Of a stretch of 64,000 nt of DNA, positions 1 through 11,320 are shown piece by piece. Position 1 is the first letter of the stretch, and every line of letters begins with the position of its first letter. The stretch is from Cryptomeria japonica (Eukaryota > Streptophyta > Pinopsida > Cupressales > Cupressaceae). Location: positions 156,884,971-156,948,970 of the forward strand of contig NC_081411.1 in assembly GCF_030272615.1 (NCBI RefSeq). Direction: 5' to 3'. The translations under genes and the position numbers were made by a program. The notes beneath the pieces were generated by a model that saw only the letters and a list, made by a program, of their open reading frames with translations, was not told the origin of the DNA and did not search any database.

Positions 1-1590
1 GATCAGAAGCACATGCCCCACCATCAACGTAAGTGGAAGAAAAAGGTACTACCTTTAACAACACAATAAATTAATACTCAACAAACTCAGGAAGACTGTG
101 ACGATGAACAAAAAGAATTGCCCACCTAGAGAGAGGAAACAAATGGTAATCAAGTTCCAGTTATATCAACTATAATACCACAGGAAGTACAAGTCCTATA
201 GGATATGAGAGACGAAGTATACAGAATCAGAGAATTGTTTGCACCACTAAAAGTTACAGTCACATATACTGGCAGACAACAAGTAGATGATTCAGAAACT
301 GATTCAAATGAGTATGAATGGGGTCCAGACCACATCTTAGATACATCTACTACAGAAACCCTTGAAGAATCTAGTGATATCACAGATGATGCACAAGAGT
401 TGATACGCCTAAAAATGCAAAATGAAATAGAAGAAATTAGACTAAAAAGATAAGAAGACTATGAACAACAGCTGGAGGAAGAAAGGACACAAGCAATTTC
501 TTCACCTACTAACTCCCCCTCTAATGAGGTAGGACAAATCAGGTATGAAACTACAAAAGAAGAATTAGAAGCTACAGAAACAGTCATCAGTCCAGAGGAA
601 GCTGAATGGAATAGACGATAGGGATTAACAGAACCATCAAGGTTATGTCCACAAGTGTGTCAAATACAAGCAATCAATGAACCAAATCACGAAGGAAATT
701 ACAACATCAAAGATGTGGGTGTTGATACTATATATACCTTTACTAAGCCAATTGAAGATGAGTCAACAACTTCATCCTATGACTCTGATGACTCAGACAA
801 GAGCTCTATTTATAACAACGATTATTCAACAACACATTATGATTACTCTGTCATGAATGTTGATATGCTGTCTGTTGACCCTGTTACTGTCACACCACAG
901 TATGTAGTCTAGTCTGAAGTAGGTGATGGCACTAGAAGTAGGTCGGTTGGGTTAGGTCCAATAAATACTAACATGAATTTTGATAATCGTGTCGTAACTC
1001 TTCCTGGTCTCGAGACACATACGCAAGGTAGTCTTGTGGAACTCGACTGGTCGGTCCAAAGCCATGATGATAGTACCATGAACTCCCTTGAGCCTGTTCC
1101 AAACTTATCCTTAATGCATCCAGAACTGATTGATTGTACTCTTTATAACCAACCCTTGAATGTACCTACTTTTGCCAATGATTATACATTAACCTATTAT
1201 CTCAATGTAGTTGAACCCATGTACTCTTCCACCAACAATCAGAATGAAAACATGACTGAAGCAGATATCAAGTATCTTAGTCGAAAAAACAAGAAAAATA
1301 AAAATAAAAGATCTAATGGTAAAAACCACATTGTGGCAGTGTTAGAATCTAAAAAAGAGAAAATAAAGGACGTACCTAAAGGTGAAAACCTCTTTGAGGT
1401 GCTTGAAGGTGAGATACTTGATATACTACCAAGTCACTTCCAGGAGAGATCTTCCATATTGATCAAGCCAACTCAGCCAGTGAACATTGGGAGTCAAGAG
1501 ACACCACACATCATTCATTTAGCTCAATCACTATCAACAGAAGAGTTAAAAGATTTCAACAACCTTTTTTTAGAAAAGAAGATCAACTTT
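1..1590 (+). pseudogene. Ty3/gypsy polyprotein, region upstream of RT (decayed)
   Basis: One reading frame runs from the left edge with only in-frame stops (for example at 451-453 and near 910). The encoded chain is acidic and Ser/Thr/Asp-rich around 205-910. From 973 it becomes a long linker with a Lys/Asn-rich patch near 1285-1320 (RKNKKNKNKR). No protease motif or zinc knuckle is visible, so gag and protease probably lie left of the window. The frame leads directly into the reverse transcriptase, so this is the protease-to-RT spacer of the same element. I recognise no domain of known function here. Confidence 0.6.
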
Positions 1591-2560
1591 GCATGGACAT
1601 ACTCAGATATGCTAGGACTAGATCCTGATCTCATCATGCATCATCTCTCTATTACACCAGGAGTTAAACCAGTTAAGCAAAAACTCTATAAGATGCATCC
1701 TCATGTGGCACTGCTAGTCAAGGCTGAACTAGAGAAGTTGCTAAAAGCTGGATTTATTAGAGCTATAGACTACCCAGAATGGATATCAAATATAGTACTT
1801 GTATCAAAAGCGAACAAATCTATTGAGTTTGCACATACTTCAGGGATCTCAACAAAGAATGTCTGAAAGATGATTTTCCATTGCCCAACATTGACATGAT
1901 GGTAGATATGACTGTTGGATATGAGATGTATTCATTAATGGATGGATTCTCTGGTTACAATCAGATCAACATAGCACCTAAAGATCAAGAAAAGATAGCT
2001 TTCTCATGTGCATGGGGAACCTTCTGCTGGAATGTTATGCCGTTTGGTCTAAAGAATGCGGGAGCAACTTACCAAAGAGCAATAACCACTATCATCCATG
2101 ATATGATGCATAAAAACATGGAAGATTATGTTGATGACACCCTAGTAAAGACTATGAAGAGATCTACACATATTCAAGAGCTAGGCCTCATACTAGATAG
2201 AATGGAAAGATTCAAGCTCCAATTAAATCCTAAAAAGTGTGCATTTGGAGTAACATCAAGAAAATTGCTTGGTTACATAATTTCAAAAAAAAGGAATTGA
2301 GGTTGACCCTGAAAAGGTCCAAGCTATAATGGAAATGTCTCCACCCAAGAATATCAGTCAAATGAGAAGTTTACAGGGCCGTCTTCAGTCAATAAGGCAT
2401 TTTATATCTCAGCTAGCCGACAAAGCTCAACCCTTTATGAAGGTATTAAGGAAAGGGATTCAATACAACTGGGATAAAGATTGTGAACAACATTTACAAC
2501 AAATCAAAGAATATCTTTCTAATCCACCCATATTAATGCCACCGATTCAAGGTAAGCCAC
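1591..2560 (+). pseudogene. Ty3/gypsy reverse transcriptase (Tat lineage), frameshifted
   Basis: Copies the element RNA into cDNA in the virus-like particle. The Ty3 RT entry motif (FAWTYSDMLGLDPDLIMHH) starts near 1590. RDLNKEC, DDFPLPNID, a KIAFSCAWGTFCWNVMPFGLKNA block and the catalytic YVDD (2127-2138) follow, then LNPKKCAFGV. Two breaks are visible. One base is lost near 1830-1842, between ANKS and FRDLN, and there is a length change in the A-run at 2285-2293 before GIEVDPEKVQAI. The catalytic aspartates survive, but the polyprotein cannot be read through. High confidence in RT; the Tat assignment rests on the second RNase H downstream. Confidence 0.92.
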
Positions 2561-2900
2561 TGATCATGTACATATCAGCTACAGATACTTCATTGGGGGC
2601 ACTTCTGGCACAACAGGATGACAATAAAAATGAACGAGCTATTTATTACATCAACAGAACATTGGTGTCATATGAAATGAAATACACTATAATAGAGAAA
2701 GCATGCTTAGCATTGGTCTTTGCATCACAAAAATTAAGGCACTATATGTTGGCACACTCTATTAAGCTGGTAGCTAAGATTGATCCACTTAAATATCTTC
2801 TTAGTAAAGCAATGCTTACAAGGAGATTGGCCAAATGGGTCATGGTTCTTACAGAATTTGATATTGAAAATGTGGAACGTAAATCCATCAAAGGATAGGT
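2540..2900 (+). pseudogene. Ty3 RNase H (first, RT-linked)
   Basis: Degrades the RNA strand of the RNA/DNA hybrid. The chain PLIMYISATDTSLGALLAQ is the usual start of the Ty3 RNase H, with the first catalytic Asp in ATDTS. ERAIYYINRTL and YTIIEKACLALVFASQKLRHYM follow, with the catalytic Glu in IIEKACLA. The region continues in frame from the RT connection domain and ends at a TAG at 2896-2898 after ERKSIKG. Apart from that stop the domain looks complete. Confidence 0.85.
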
Positions 2901-3552
2901 TATTGCAAACCAACTTGTTGATGCTCCACTTGAAGGCAGTCAACCTCTGCATATAGAATTCCCAGATGAATCAATCATGCACCTTACTAAACAATCATGG
3001 AAGATGTTATTTGATGGGTCTTTCACTCAACATGGTTCTAGTGTTGGGATACTTTTTATTACTCCCCAAAAATACTCAATTCCAAAAGCTTACAAGATTC
3101 TCTTCCCTTGCACGAACAACATTGCAGAATATGAAGCTTTGGTAAACAGGATCAAGCTGGCCATCGAGTGGAAGATCGTTGAATTACACATCTATGGAGA
3201 TTTGCAACTTATCATCAACCAAATCAATGACCTATATCAGATAAGAGATGAGAAACTGATGCCTTATAAGAGAATGGTGGATGATCTCAAGAAATACTTT
3301 ACCTTCGTATCATTTCAGCAGATCCCTAGAACAACAAATAGAGTAGCAGATGCAATGGCCACTTTGGCATCTATACCACAGTTGCAAGAGTCTAATTGTT
3401 GCTTTGAATTCCTGGTGGAAGAGTTACATTACCCTGCCTATGATTCTCCCAAGTCCCAGGTAGTCTTTTCTATTATTGGACATGACTCATCTCGTTATAG
3501 CCACATTTACTCTTACCTATGTGACCAAGTTGTCCCTGCTAATATTTCCTGA
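2899..3552 (+). pseudogene. Second RNase H (aRNH) of a Tat-type Ty3 element
   Basis: The frame resumes directly after the TAG at 2896-2898. The segment WKMLFDGSFTQHGSSVGILF is the DGS/GxG signature of an additional, archaeal-like RNase H. NNIAEYEALVNRIKLAIEW (catalytic Glu in AEYEAL) and LHIYGDLQLIINQI (catalytic Asp in YGD) follow, then TTNRVADAMATLAS. Having both an ordinary RNase H and this second one is the diagnostic trait of the plant Tat lineage. A TGA at 3550-3552 ends the open frame, which then continues to the integrase with another stop near 3620. Confidence 0.85.
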
Positions 3553-4740
3553 AATGAAAAAAAGAACCTAATCCAAAATGCATCATGGTACGTCATCATT
3601 GCTAACGACCTATTCAGGTGAGGTTCAGATAATACTTTGCTTAGATGTCTAGAAACCGAAAAGTCCCAATGCGCATTATCCAAGGTTCATGAAGGTGTTT
3701 GTGGATACCATTCGAACGGTCTAACTTTAGCACAAAAACTACTAAGGGCTGGATACTATTGGCCAAACATGGAGAAAAAAGCTATAAAATTTGCTAAAAC
3801 CTATGAAAAGTACCAACTGCATGGGCACCTTATCCATGCTCTAGCAAGGGATCTCATACCCTTTGTGACACACTGGCCCTTCCAACAGTGGGCATTTGAT
3901 CTAATTGGCCAAATATATCCTACATCATCTAATGGACACAAATTTATTATCACTGCAACTGAGTACTTCACTAAGTGGGTAGAAGCGGTTCTACTCATCA
4001 AGGCAACCGACAAACAAGTAGCTCTCTTTATTCTTAATTATATCATCTGTAGGTATGGTATACCTTCATCCATTATAATTGACAATGGAGGATAGTTCAA
4101 GAACAAAGATCTAGATGAACTCTATGAGAAATTTAAAATCAAACAACACTGGTCCTCAGTATATTACCCTCAAGGTAATGGACAAGCAGAGGCATCTAAC
4201 AAAAACCTACTGACTATCTTGCACAGAACAGTGAACAAATCTGGGAAGGATTGGCATCTATAGATCAATCCTGTATTATGGGCTTATAGAACAAGTATCA
4301 GAACACCTACTGGGGCTACACCTTTCTCTTTGGTGTATGGGTCAGAAGCAGTATTACCTATTGAAGTAGAAATACCATCTCTAAGAGTTTCCCTGCAAGG
4401 CCTTGTTACTGATGAAGACTATAGAATATCTAGATTGCAAGAGCTCGAATTACTCGATGAGCGTCGGCAAGTGGTGTTTGATCATCTCAGAGTGTATCAA
4501 AAGAGAATGTGCAGAGGATATAATAAAAAGGTTTGACACTGAGAATTTCAGGTTGGTGACTTAGATCTAAGAGAAAATCCTAAAAATCAACAATTTCGAG
4601 ACAACAAAGGGAAGTTTGAACCCAACTGGCTGGGTCCCTATATTGTTACTATAGCTTTTGGCTCTAGTGCTTATCAACTCTCAACATCGGAAGGAGAATA
4701 GCTCGCAAACCGATCAACACTATCCATTTGAAGAAATTCC
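3553..4740 (+). pseudogene. Ty3 integrase, zinc-binding site lost
   Basis: Inserts the cDNA into the genome. The N-terminal motif HEGVCGYHSNG (about 3688-3720) carries the His pair of the HHCC finger, but the expected CxxC reads YEKY (about 3802-3813), so both zinc-ligand cysteines are Tyr. The DDE core is present: Asp in WAFDLIG (about 3900), Asp in IIIDNGG before a TAG at 4093-4095, and Glu in GNGQAEASNK (about 4190). Further stops lie at 4261-4263 and about 4534-4542. The tail has the GPYIV-type C-terminal fold (PNWLGPYIVT, about 4630). It shares one frame with the second RNase H. Confidence 0.88.
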
Positions 4741-4784
4741 TCACTTGAATATTCTCTGCTCCAGTAACTTATGTAGCTAAAAAG

Positions 4785-4918
4785 TCCTGAAGAAATCATA
4801 AAAATCAGAAAAAGTCCTAGAAAAGAAAATCATAAAAATCAGAAAATATCCTGAAGAAATTCTAAAAATCAGAAAATGTCTTGAAGAAATCCTAAAAATC
4901 ATAAAATGTCTTGAAGAA
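4785..4918 (+). repeat. 30-bp A-rich tandem repeat, about 4.3 copies
   Basis: Copies begin near 4785, 4815, 4849 and 4879. Each starts TCCTGAAGAAATC or TCTTGAAGAAATC and ends with an AAAATCAGAAAATG-like block; the second copy is 34 bp. The array follows the end of the integrase. A duplicated phrase (AACCTGGTAAACAAG) follows at about 4966-4981 and 5021-5036. Probably part of the pol-to-3' LTR spacer. Confidence 0.75.
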
Positions 4919-5059
4919 AAAGAAAAAGAAAAAAAAAACAAAGAGAGAGAAAATGCCTTGGTGTAAACCTGGTAAACAAGCACATTGGTAAAAAAAAATG
5001 AATCTCTGCCAAGCAGGTGAAAACCTGGTAAACAAGTGTCTCTTGTACTCAAGCACTCC

Positions 5060-6420
5060 ATCTATCAATGCAACATTGGCATTCCCGCTTTCATGCATCT
5101 TTGCTTTCGCTTGTACATATTTCAGTCACTTTTGTGACATCCTAGTTTGTTGGAACCCTCATGGTTTGAAACCGATCATTGTCATAGTCTTAGGTTAATC
5201 GACAAGAGCATATTACATGTCCTAAGCAGTGTCAACCAAGTCAACCTTACATTAGTGAAACCTAGTCGTCCACTCTGAGTCAGTCACCTATCTCCTGACT
5301 ACTGAAGAGTTTTATCACTGAGTTAACAAGCAAAACAACATATTAGAAAATAATCTCTAAACAGTTTGAGCTATGCAGGAAAATTTTCTTTGTGTGTTGT
5401 CTTTTATTGGTTTTCGATTATTATTCCTCTGAGTAACTCGAAGTCTATCTTGACCAAGAGGAGCAAGGATTGGGGGCATAATATTTTCTTGTTTTTTGCT
5501 TGTAGGAAACATCTAAATTAGCCGGGTGTTTATGATAAGAGCCTTCACATCAAGGTGAAATCGCCTCACATACCTCGACTCCACTTTTTTGAATGCTACA
5601 GGGAGGTTTCCATCATTTCTTTTTCTGTTTTGAGGGAATTTCTTTATTGTGCAATCCAGGTCCCTGCGAAATCTGTCCAAGGATATGAATGAAAAAATGG
5701 GTCATTGTGGACAAGATAATTAATATTGCACATGAAAAGAAAGGAACTCTAATTTGCCTACTATGTTTGTAAAGCGCTCAATGATGAAAATTAAGCTTTT
5801 GAAAGTCCAGTGACTAGGTTTAGGGTTGCATCTCATTTTGCATCTCATCTTGCATTTCATTCTACATCTCATGAATTTAGCAAGATTTCGGTATGGTAAC
5901 ACTTATCTCTGTATCTTTTGAATGAGAGTTGGAAGCTTCATCATTTCTTAGCTAAGTGGTCTCTTTTCATCATTTGTCTGATCAAGTACTTGTATTTTTG
6001 AGATATTAGCTACATACATAAGAATCTTATATAGATTCATACATTCATTATTATTTATTTGCATTCATCTTATTGCATAGAAAAATGAAAACATTGCATT
6101 ATTCATATTACTCATACTCATTCATTTATGTGCATATGAAAAGAAACAAAATTAGACATCAATAATCATTTGCATTACATTCATCCATGCTGAAAAAGAA
6201 ATGCATACATATAGAATAAAGCATATAAAAAGATATCTCATAAGTGAATCAACACAAGCACAATGAAGTCAAATTGGATCTCGTATATATATCATGTCAA
6301 ATATAAGAGTACAAAATGATGTCGAATGACATATACAAACTCCCATCGAAGCAAGAATCGTATAGGCTACAAAAAATGGGTGTGTCTACAAAAAATATTC
6401 GAGCTATAAAAAGAAATAAT
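5060..6420. other. Spacer between pol and the antisense ORF
   Basis: No coding frame could be supported. A GATTGGGGGCAT purine-rich phrase at 5468-5479 resembles a polypurine tract, but no LTR start was confirmed. A short tandem run of GCATCTCAT-like 14-mers lies at about 5828-5872. The rest is AT-rich (CATTCAT repeats around 6020-6200). Being bounded by the integrase and the 3' LTR, it is best read as the long noncoding spacer typical of Tat elements. Confidence 0.5.
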
Positions 6421-8328
6421 CTAGCTAGCACCCTCTCCCTCATCACCTAGTGGAGGAGGAGGAGCCTGATGCCTGGGATCCTGACGAGGTGCTCGAGCTC
6501 CCTCTGATCGTGCCATATACTGCGAGTAGGGTATCACTTGCTGCGCAACAGGAACTTCGACACTATATGATGCCACATAGTAGGCTGCCCTACTACTCTG
6601 GAGAAGGACCTCCTATCGTAAAGCCTCTATCTCTGCTCTTGACTCTAGCCTCAATGATGCGCTTTGGCGATCACATTCAACCCTCACCTCAGCAAGCTGT
6701 CGGTCTCACTCTGCCAGCTAAATTTGAGTCACTGTCAATCGTGACTACAGCTCTGCAAGGCATGCTCTCATCGACCGCCTTGCGTTAGTCTCCTGCTATC
6801 TCATAGGCTCTCCACCCCCATCTCCACCTATGGCTCCACCCTACTCATCCCGCCACTGCTGGACCTGTCTCGGAGCTGCTCGCTCCTCTTCAGTCCCACC
6901 CAATCTCACTCCTACATGCCCTAGAGATCTTCCCTCACCCCTCTGTTGTCTAACATCAGCTAGCACCCTGTTGCTGCTAGCACCAGGATCACCACCACTC
7001 CATCGTGGAGCCTTAGCTCTCTGTGCCTGTCCCTGCTTGTGGCCTTGTCCCTGTCCCTATCCCTGCCTGTGGCCCTATCCCTGTCCCTGTCCCTACGCCA
7101 ATGCAGGAACATCATCCTCAACATCCTCAATATGAGGAGCCTGCTCTGCTGGATCTATGAACCGAGGGAATAGATGCTGCTGAAACCAATCTCTATATTG
7201 GGGTAATACCCCCGCATGTGCCACAACATCCATATAATCCCACCTGAGGCGATGTAAACCAGTCAGCTCCTACATCACCAAAGCATAGGACAACTATGGA
7301 GACCATCCTTGTCTCTCCTCATATGCGTAACGTGCATAAGCTGTGTACTCCTGTGAGATCCCCTGAGGCCGGCCATATTGCCTCATCACTCGAGAAATGA
7401 TGAATCACTCTATAATAGTCTATGATCTCCCGATAAGAGGGCGTGTAATAAAAAAGTCCCTGTGAACCATCCACCAGTCATCCCATGGCTCCAAACCTCT
7501 ATACGGTCTCCATACAACAACTATCAGGTCATCTAGCTGCCATCTCCAAAAATTTGTCTTGCCCAGATGGGGCTGCATAATGTATCTGGCATACCTGTAT
7601 ATAATCGGTTGCCCAGGCTCTGTACTGTCATCTACTATGGGTTGACAAACGGGAAGGTGCTCCCAAGACCACACCTACAAAATATATACACCAGAGGCCA
7701 TGCTCCGCCCATCTCTATACATGGTCTCATGCATCTCTCGATACATGTGGGCCAATAAACATGAACCCCAGCCAAGTCTCTGAGGGGTCTCTATCAATCT
7801 CTCTAGCATCCGACCCCATCCACACTGGAAGCCTTGCTTCCCTCTGTTTGGCATCAGAAAACAACCTATGAACCCTGCTATAACACATGCCAGAGGATAC
7901 TCCTCATTATACCTGCTCATCAGTATGTCCCAACTAATGGAACGAGTCAAAATGTCAGGATCACTGAAGACATGCCTCACTTCTTGTAATCCTGGAAGGT
8001 GCCCTGCATCATAATCCACCTTATCCCTAGTAAAAGGGATATGGAGGATCCTATATACATCCTCAGGAGTGATAGTCAACTCCCCCACCGGCAGATGAAA
8101 CGTGTTCTGCTCTAAATAAAAATGCTCAACCAATGTCGTGAGCATCCTGTGGTTCACACAGATATCAGGTAATCTCAATAGATGAGTCAAGCCGCACAAG
8201 TCAATATGAGCCTGCTCAACCTCAGATAAATGTCGAACTAATGCCATAGTAGGAGGACAAACGCATCTAAATAGCACAGGAGGTAATCGAACTTGCAAAA
8301 AACCCAACAACGAAGCATCAAAAAACAT
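6421..8328 (-). pseudogene. Antisense plant mobile domain (MAIN/MAIL1-like) ORF in a Ty3 element
   Basis: A single frame of about 635 codons runs from ATG at 8328 to TAG at 6421-6423, with no frameshift detected but several in-frame stops (for example at 7675-7677 and 7420-7422). The N-terminal part carries the plant mobile domain hallmark: LLRLPDICVNHRMLTTLVEHF, then FHLPVGELTITPEDVYRIL, then WDILMSRYNEEYPLACVIAGF. The C-terminal part is a low-complexity Gly/Gln-rich tail (about 7020-7100), followed by a Pro/Arg-rich end finishing GDEGEGAS. Host MAIN/MAIL proteins act in silencing and genome stability, and related domains are known inside transposons. Its place, antisense between integrase and 3' LTR, makes it cargo of the Tat element. 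The role in the element is unknown. Confidence 0.82.
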
Positions 8329-10015
8329 TCCAAATGAGCCTACAAGAGAAGTAAAACATCACGCAAATTCAACTAAGTCACATGCAAAATCAAAATTTCA
8401 TGTTTGGACCTTCAAAAATGCTCACTGTCTCTCAAACGACAAAATATAGAGAGACAAAATCTCGTATGAGCCAGGATTAGCTCTCGCACGACAAAACAAC
8501 CCCAAACGACATACTATTGGCTCCTGCACAACAAAATGGTCTTTTAGCAAACTTGTCGTACGATACTAGGGTGCATCCCGAACGACAATTCTAATGAACC
8601 TAAATGACAAAAGAAATTTTACCAGTTACTCGTACGAGATAGGATCCTATCTCGCACGATAAAACATAAAACCCGACCCCACACATGTGAAAAACTTGCA
8701 AAATGACCAAACAAATTCAAAATTGAAAACATAAAGAGGCTTAAGATCGATCACTTACTGCTGGGTCATAGTTTCGGGGTTGATTATGTCTTCTTTGGCG
8801 CTCGAATCGATGCTGACAAGTAGGGACCACCATTTTCTTCACAGAAGGCTTTTTGAATTTTCAAACTTGGAGGGTTAAAATGATTTGACAATGATACTTT
8901 CGTCCCATATATAGCCAAAAACCTAATTTTTCAACTTGCTCCGATGGACATGAAAATTGTACCCTTAGCTAATTTGACCGTTCTGATTCCATTTTCGAGA
9001 TTGAAATCGAAATTCGAGATCATTTTGCTAGTCAATTTCACAATTTAGACCACTTAGCACTTTTATTAACTGCTCATTCTCTTCTTCTAATTACGCTCAA
9101 TTTCTTGTAAATCAACACTGAATCTCAATTTAATTTCTACAAATCAACTTTGCGTTCAATTTCAACGCAAAAATTAAAAAATTCCTCCGAATCAATTTAT
9201 GCTCAAAACAACTTATCATCGCTAAAGAAATTGCATCATTGCTAAAGAAATTGCCTATCATCATGTACCCTCGCTATCTTTCGATTTCACTCCCGAGGGG
9301 GCATACTTGTGACCTTATGACCTCACATCTTCAAATGTCAAGAAAATTTTCAAATCTTCATTGAAAGTCGAGCAAAAAATCTTTTTCAACTAAAGAAAAT
9401 CAATCAAATAAGACCTCATCGCTAGGGGCATCTCAACTTCATCGCTTTATATCAAGTTGAGATCTCTCGACCATCTGAATCGAATCAATCGCTAGGGGCA
9501 TATCAGCTTCATCGCTTCAAATCAAGCTGATATTTATCTTCATCTGAATCAATCTCTTAACGTTAATTAGTTTCATCGCTTTTCATCAAGCTGATTATTC
9601 GTTTAAACTCAATCAAGGGTTTAAACAGTTTCTTTGATCACACTAAATCTTAGCAGGTGTTCAGTATTCATTTCTTAATCAAGCTGAGTAGTTTATCTTC
9701 ATCGTATCTTGATCAATCAAGTTCAAGATCGATTTTTATCATCACTCGTTGTATCTAAGTTCAATCAAGTTCTAGATCAATAAGATCCGCTTCTTGATCA
9801 ATCAAGTTCAAGTTTGGTATCTTTGTTTTCTATCGTTCCTAGTTCAATCAAGTTCGGGATCGGTATTGCTTTAATCAGAGTTCATTCAGCTTCGTCGCTT
9901 CGAATCAAGCTAAACACCTCACTTTTCATCTAGTTCGTGATCAATCAAGTTCATAACTGGTATCTCCTTGACATCAAATTTTCTTTGAACCAACGCGCTG
10001 CTCGCACATTAATTC
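8329..10015. promoter_or_regulatory. Upstream region of the antisense ORF and spacer to the 3' LTR
   Basis: No ORF supported. 8400-8680 holds a cluster of CGCACGACAAAA-like words (near 8433, 8496, 8565, 8585, 8650) and a 30-bp near-perfect palindrome at 8630-8659. 9290-9560 holds a GGGGGCATACTTGTGACC phrase and two diverged copies of a TCGCTAGGGGCAT unit (about 9420 and 9490), each followed by a short CAAGTTGA/CAAGCTGA block. 9700-9960 repeats AATCAAGTTC many times. As the 5' side of the antisense ORF it probably contains that ORF's promoter. Confidence 0.45.
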
Positions 10016-10028
10016 AAAGAGGGGAAAA
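10016..10028 (+). other. Polypurine tract before the 3' LTR
   Basis: The purine run AAAGAGGGGAAAA lies immediately before a TGTAATACCCTAAAA start, the normal plus-strand primer arrangement of a Ty3 element. It fixes the orientation as +, in agreement with the pol frame upstream. Confidence 0.75.
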
Positions 10029-10384
10029 TGTAATACCCTAAAAATTGTCATCTAAACCATGAGCCCCTAATCTTGACAATGTCACGAAGGTCCTAACCAA
10101 AGGCAATTAAATAAATCTTGAGCACACAATTAATTTCGTTAATCATCAAATCTCACATGGCAAATTAATCAACCAATATTAATTAAATATTTATTTAATT
10201 AATTAAATCATTCCAAGTAAATCATTTTAAACAATTATCTTATTTATTTTAATTAAATATCTTTTGCATATTTAATTAAATAAATCAATTTGCCATTAAA
10301 TAAATCAAAAAAGGAATTAATTTACAAAAAGAGATTTATCACAAAAAGAGGAATTAATTTGAAAAATAAATAAAAATTGTCATA

Positions 10385-10520
10385 AATCTTCAAAAAAGGA
10401 AACAAATCAAGAAACAGGAATTGAAAATTATGAGCACAAATCTTCAAAAAAGGAAACAAATCAAGAAAGAGGAATTGGAAATTATGAGCACAAATCTTCA
10501 AAAATGGAAATAAATCGAAA
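10385..10520 (+). repeat. 54-bp tandem repeat in the LTR, about 2.5 copies
   Basis: Successive units start at AAATCTTCAAAAAAGGAAAC (about 10386 and 10440) with a third partial copy near 10494. They differ at only a few positions, which suggests recent slippage or unequal exchange within the U3 region. Confidence 0.8.
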
Positions 10521-10671
10521 AAGGAATTAATTGACCAAAAAAGAATTAAAAATTTGAGATTATAAATCAATTGGAGATAATCTTGAAAAACAAATTAAAA
10601 ATTGATAAATAATCTCAAAGAAAGCAATTAAAACAATTAAATCTTTAAAATTGAATGAAATAGAGAATAAA

Positions 10672-10815
10672 TCAGTTTTTTCCTGATTTTATCTTAATTT
10701 TAGTTCAATTTCCTTTAAATCAGTTTTTTCTTGATTTTATCTTAATTTTAGTTCAATTTCCTTTAAATCAGTTTTTTCTTTATTTTATCTTAATTTTAGT
10801 TCAATTTCCTTTAAA
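10672..10815 (+). repeat. 48-bp tandem repeat in the LTR, three copies
   Basis: Three 48-bp units start TCAGTTTTTTCCTGAT or TCAGTTTTTTCTTGAT and end CAATTTCCTTTAAA, almost identical, filling 10672-10815 exactly. They lie about 110 bp before the TATA-like box and may act as U3 promoter repeats. Confidence 0.85.
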
Positions 10816-11320
10816 ACTGAGAAAAGCGTGCAATCACATCAATTCACTTGGATTGTGCTTCCCCTTGGAAAATCTTGACCGCTCATCATCATTTGATCTC
10901 AACCTTTGGTTTATTTCTGAATTTTCTATAAATTCAGGCCTTCATCTCTCATTTAGAGAAATCCTGGAGAATATATTGTTATTATACTGTTTTTGCTCTA
11001 GGTTCATTGAGAATATTGCATACATATGTAGATCATTTATCTCATTTATTGCTTAAATCTTGTTAGATTAATCTTGTATCCATCTAGCATTGATATCATG
11101 CTCATATAGATTAAAATCCTTCATCTTGGTGTTGTCTAGTCACTAGATTGCTTATACAAATCTGAGAGCAATCTTATACTCGCATCTTTTAGAAGGCAAT
11201 GGGTCGATTTGTTATGGTTTTCATATTCATATTTATATCTGTCTAACCATGAATGTAATGATTTGATTGAAGTGTTGTGTATTCACATACAGATACAGGT
11301 CCACTTTTCACACACACAGT

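Larger units (their letters stand above)
10029..11320 (+). repeat. 3' LTR of the Tat-type element (right end approximate)
   Basis: Starts TGTAATACCCTAAAA directly after the polypurine tract. A TATA-like TCTATAAATTC at 10926-10936 would be the promoter. The terminal part has GATACAGGTCCACTTTTCAC followed by CACACACA near 11320, taken as the end. The matching 5' LTR lies outside the window, so the right boundary and the target duplication could not be confirmed. The left part is strongly AT-rich and contains two internal tandem arrays. Confidence 0.65.

Noticed and set aside
5447-5480. LTR start after GATTGGGGGCAT
   Set aside because: Resembles a polypurine tract, but the antisense ORF and a clear PPT/LTR start at 10016-10029 place the true 3' LTR further right.
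6450-7135. Plus-strand frames of 112 and 101 codons, the second rich in Cys/Pro
   Set aside because: Shadows of the Gly/Gln-rich C-terminal part of the antisense mobile-domain ORF, which has the coherent frame and motif.
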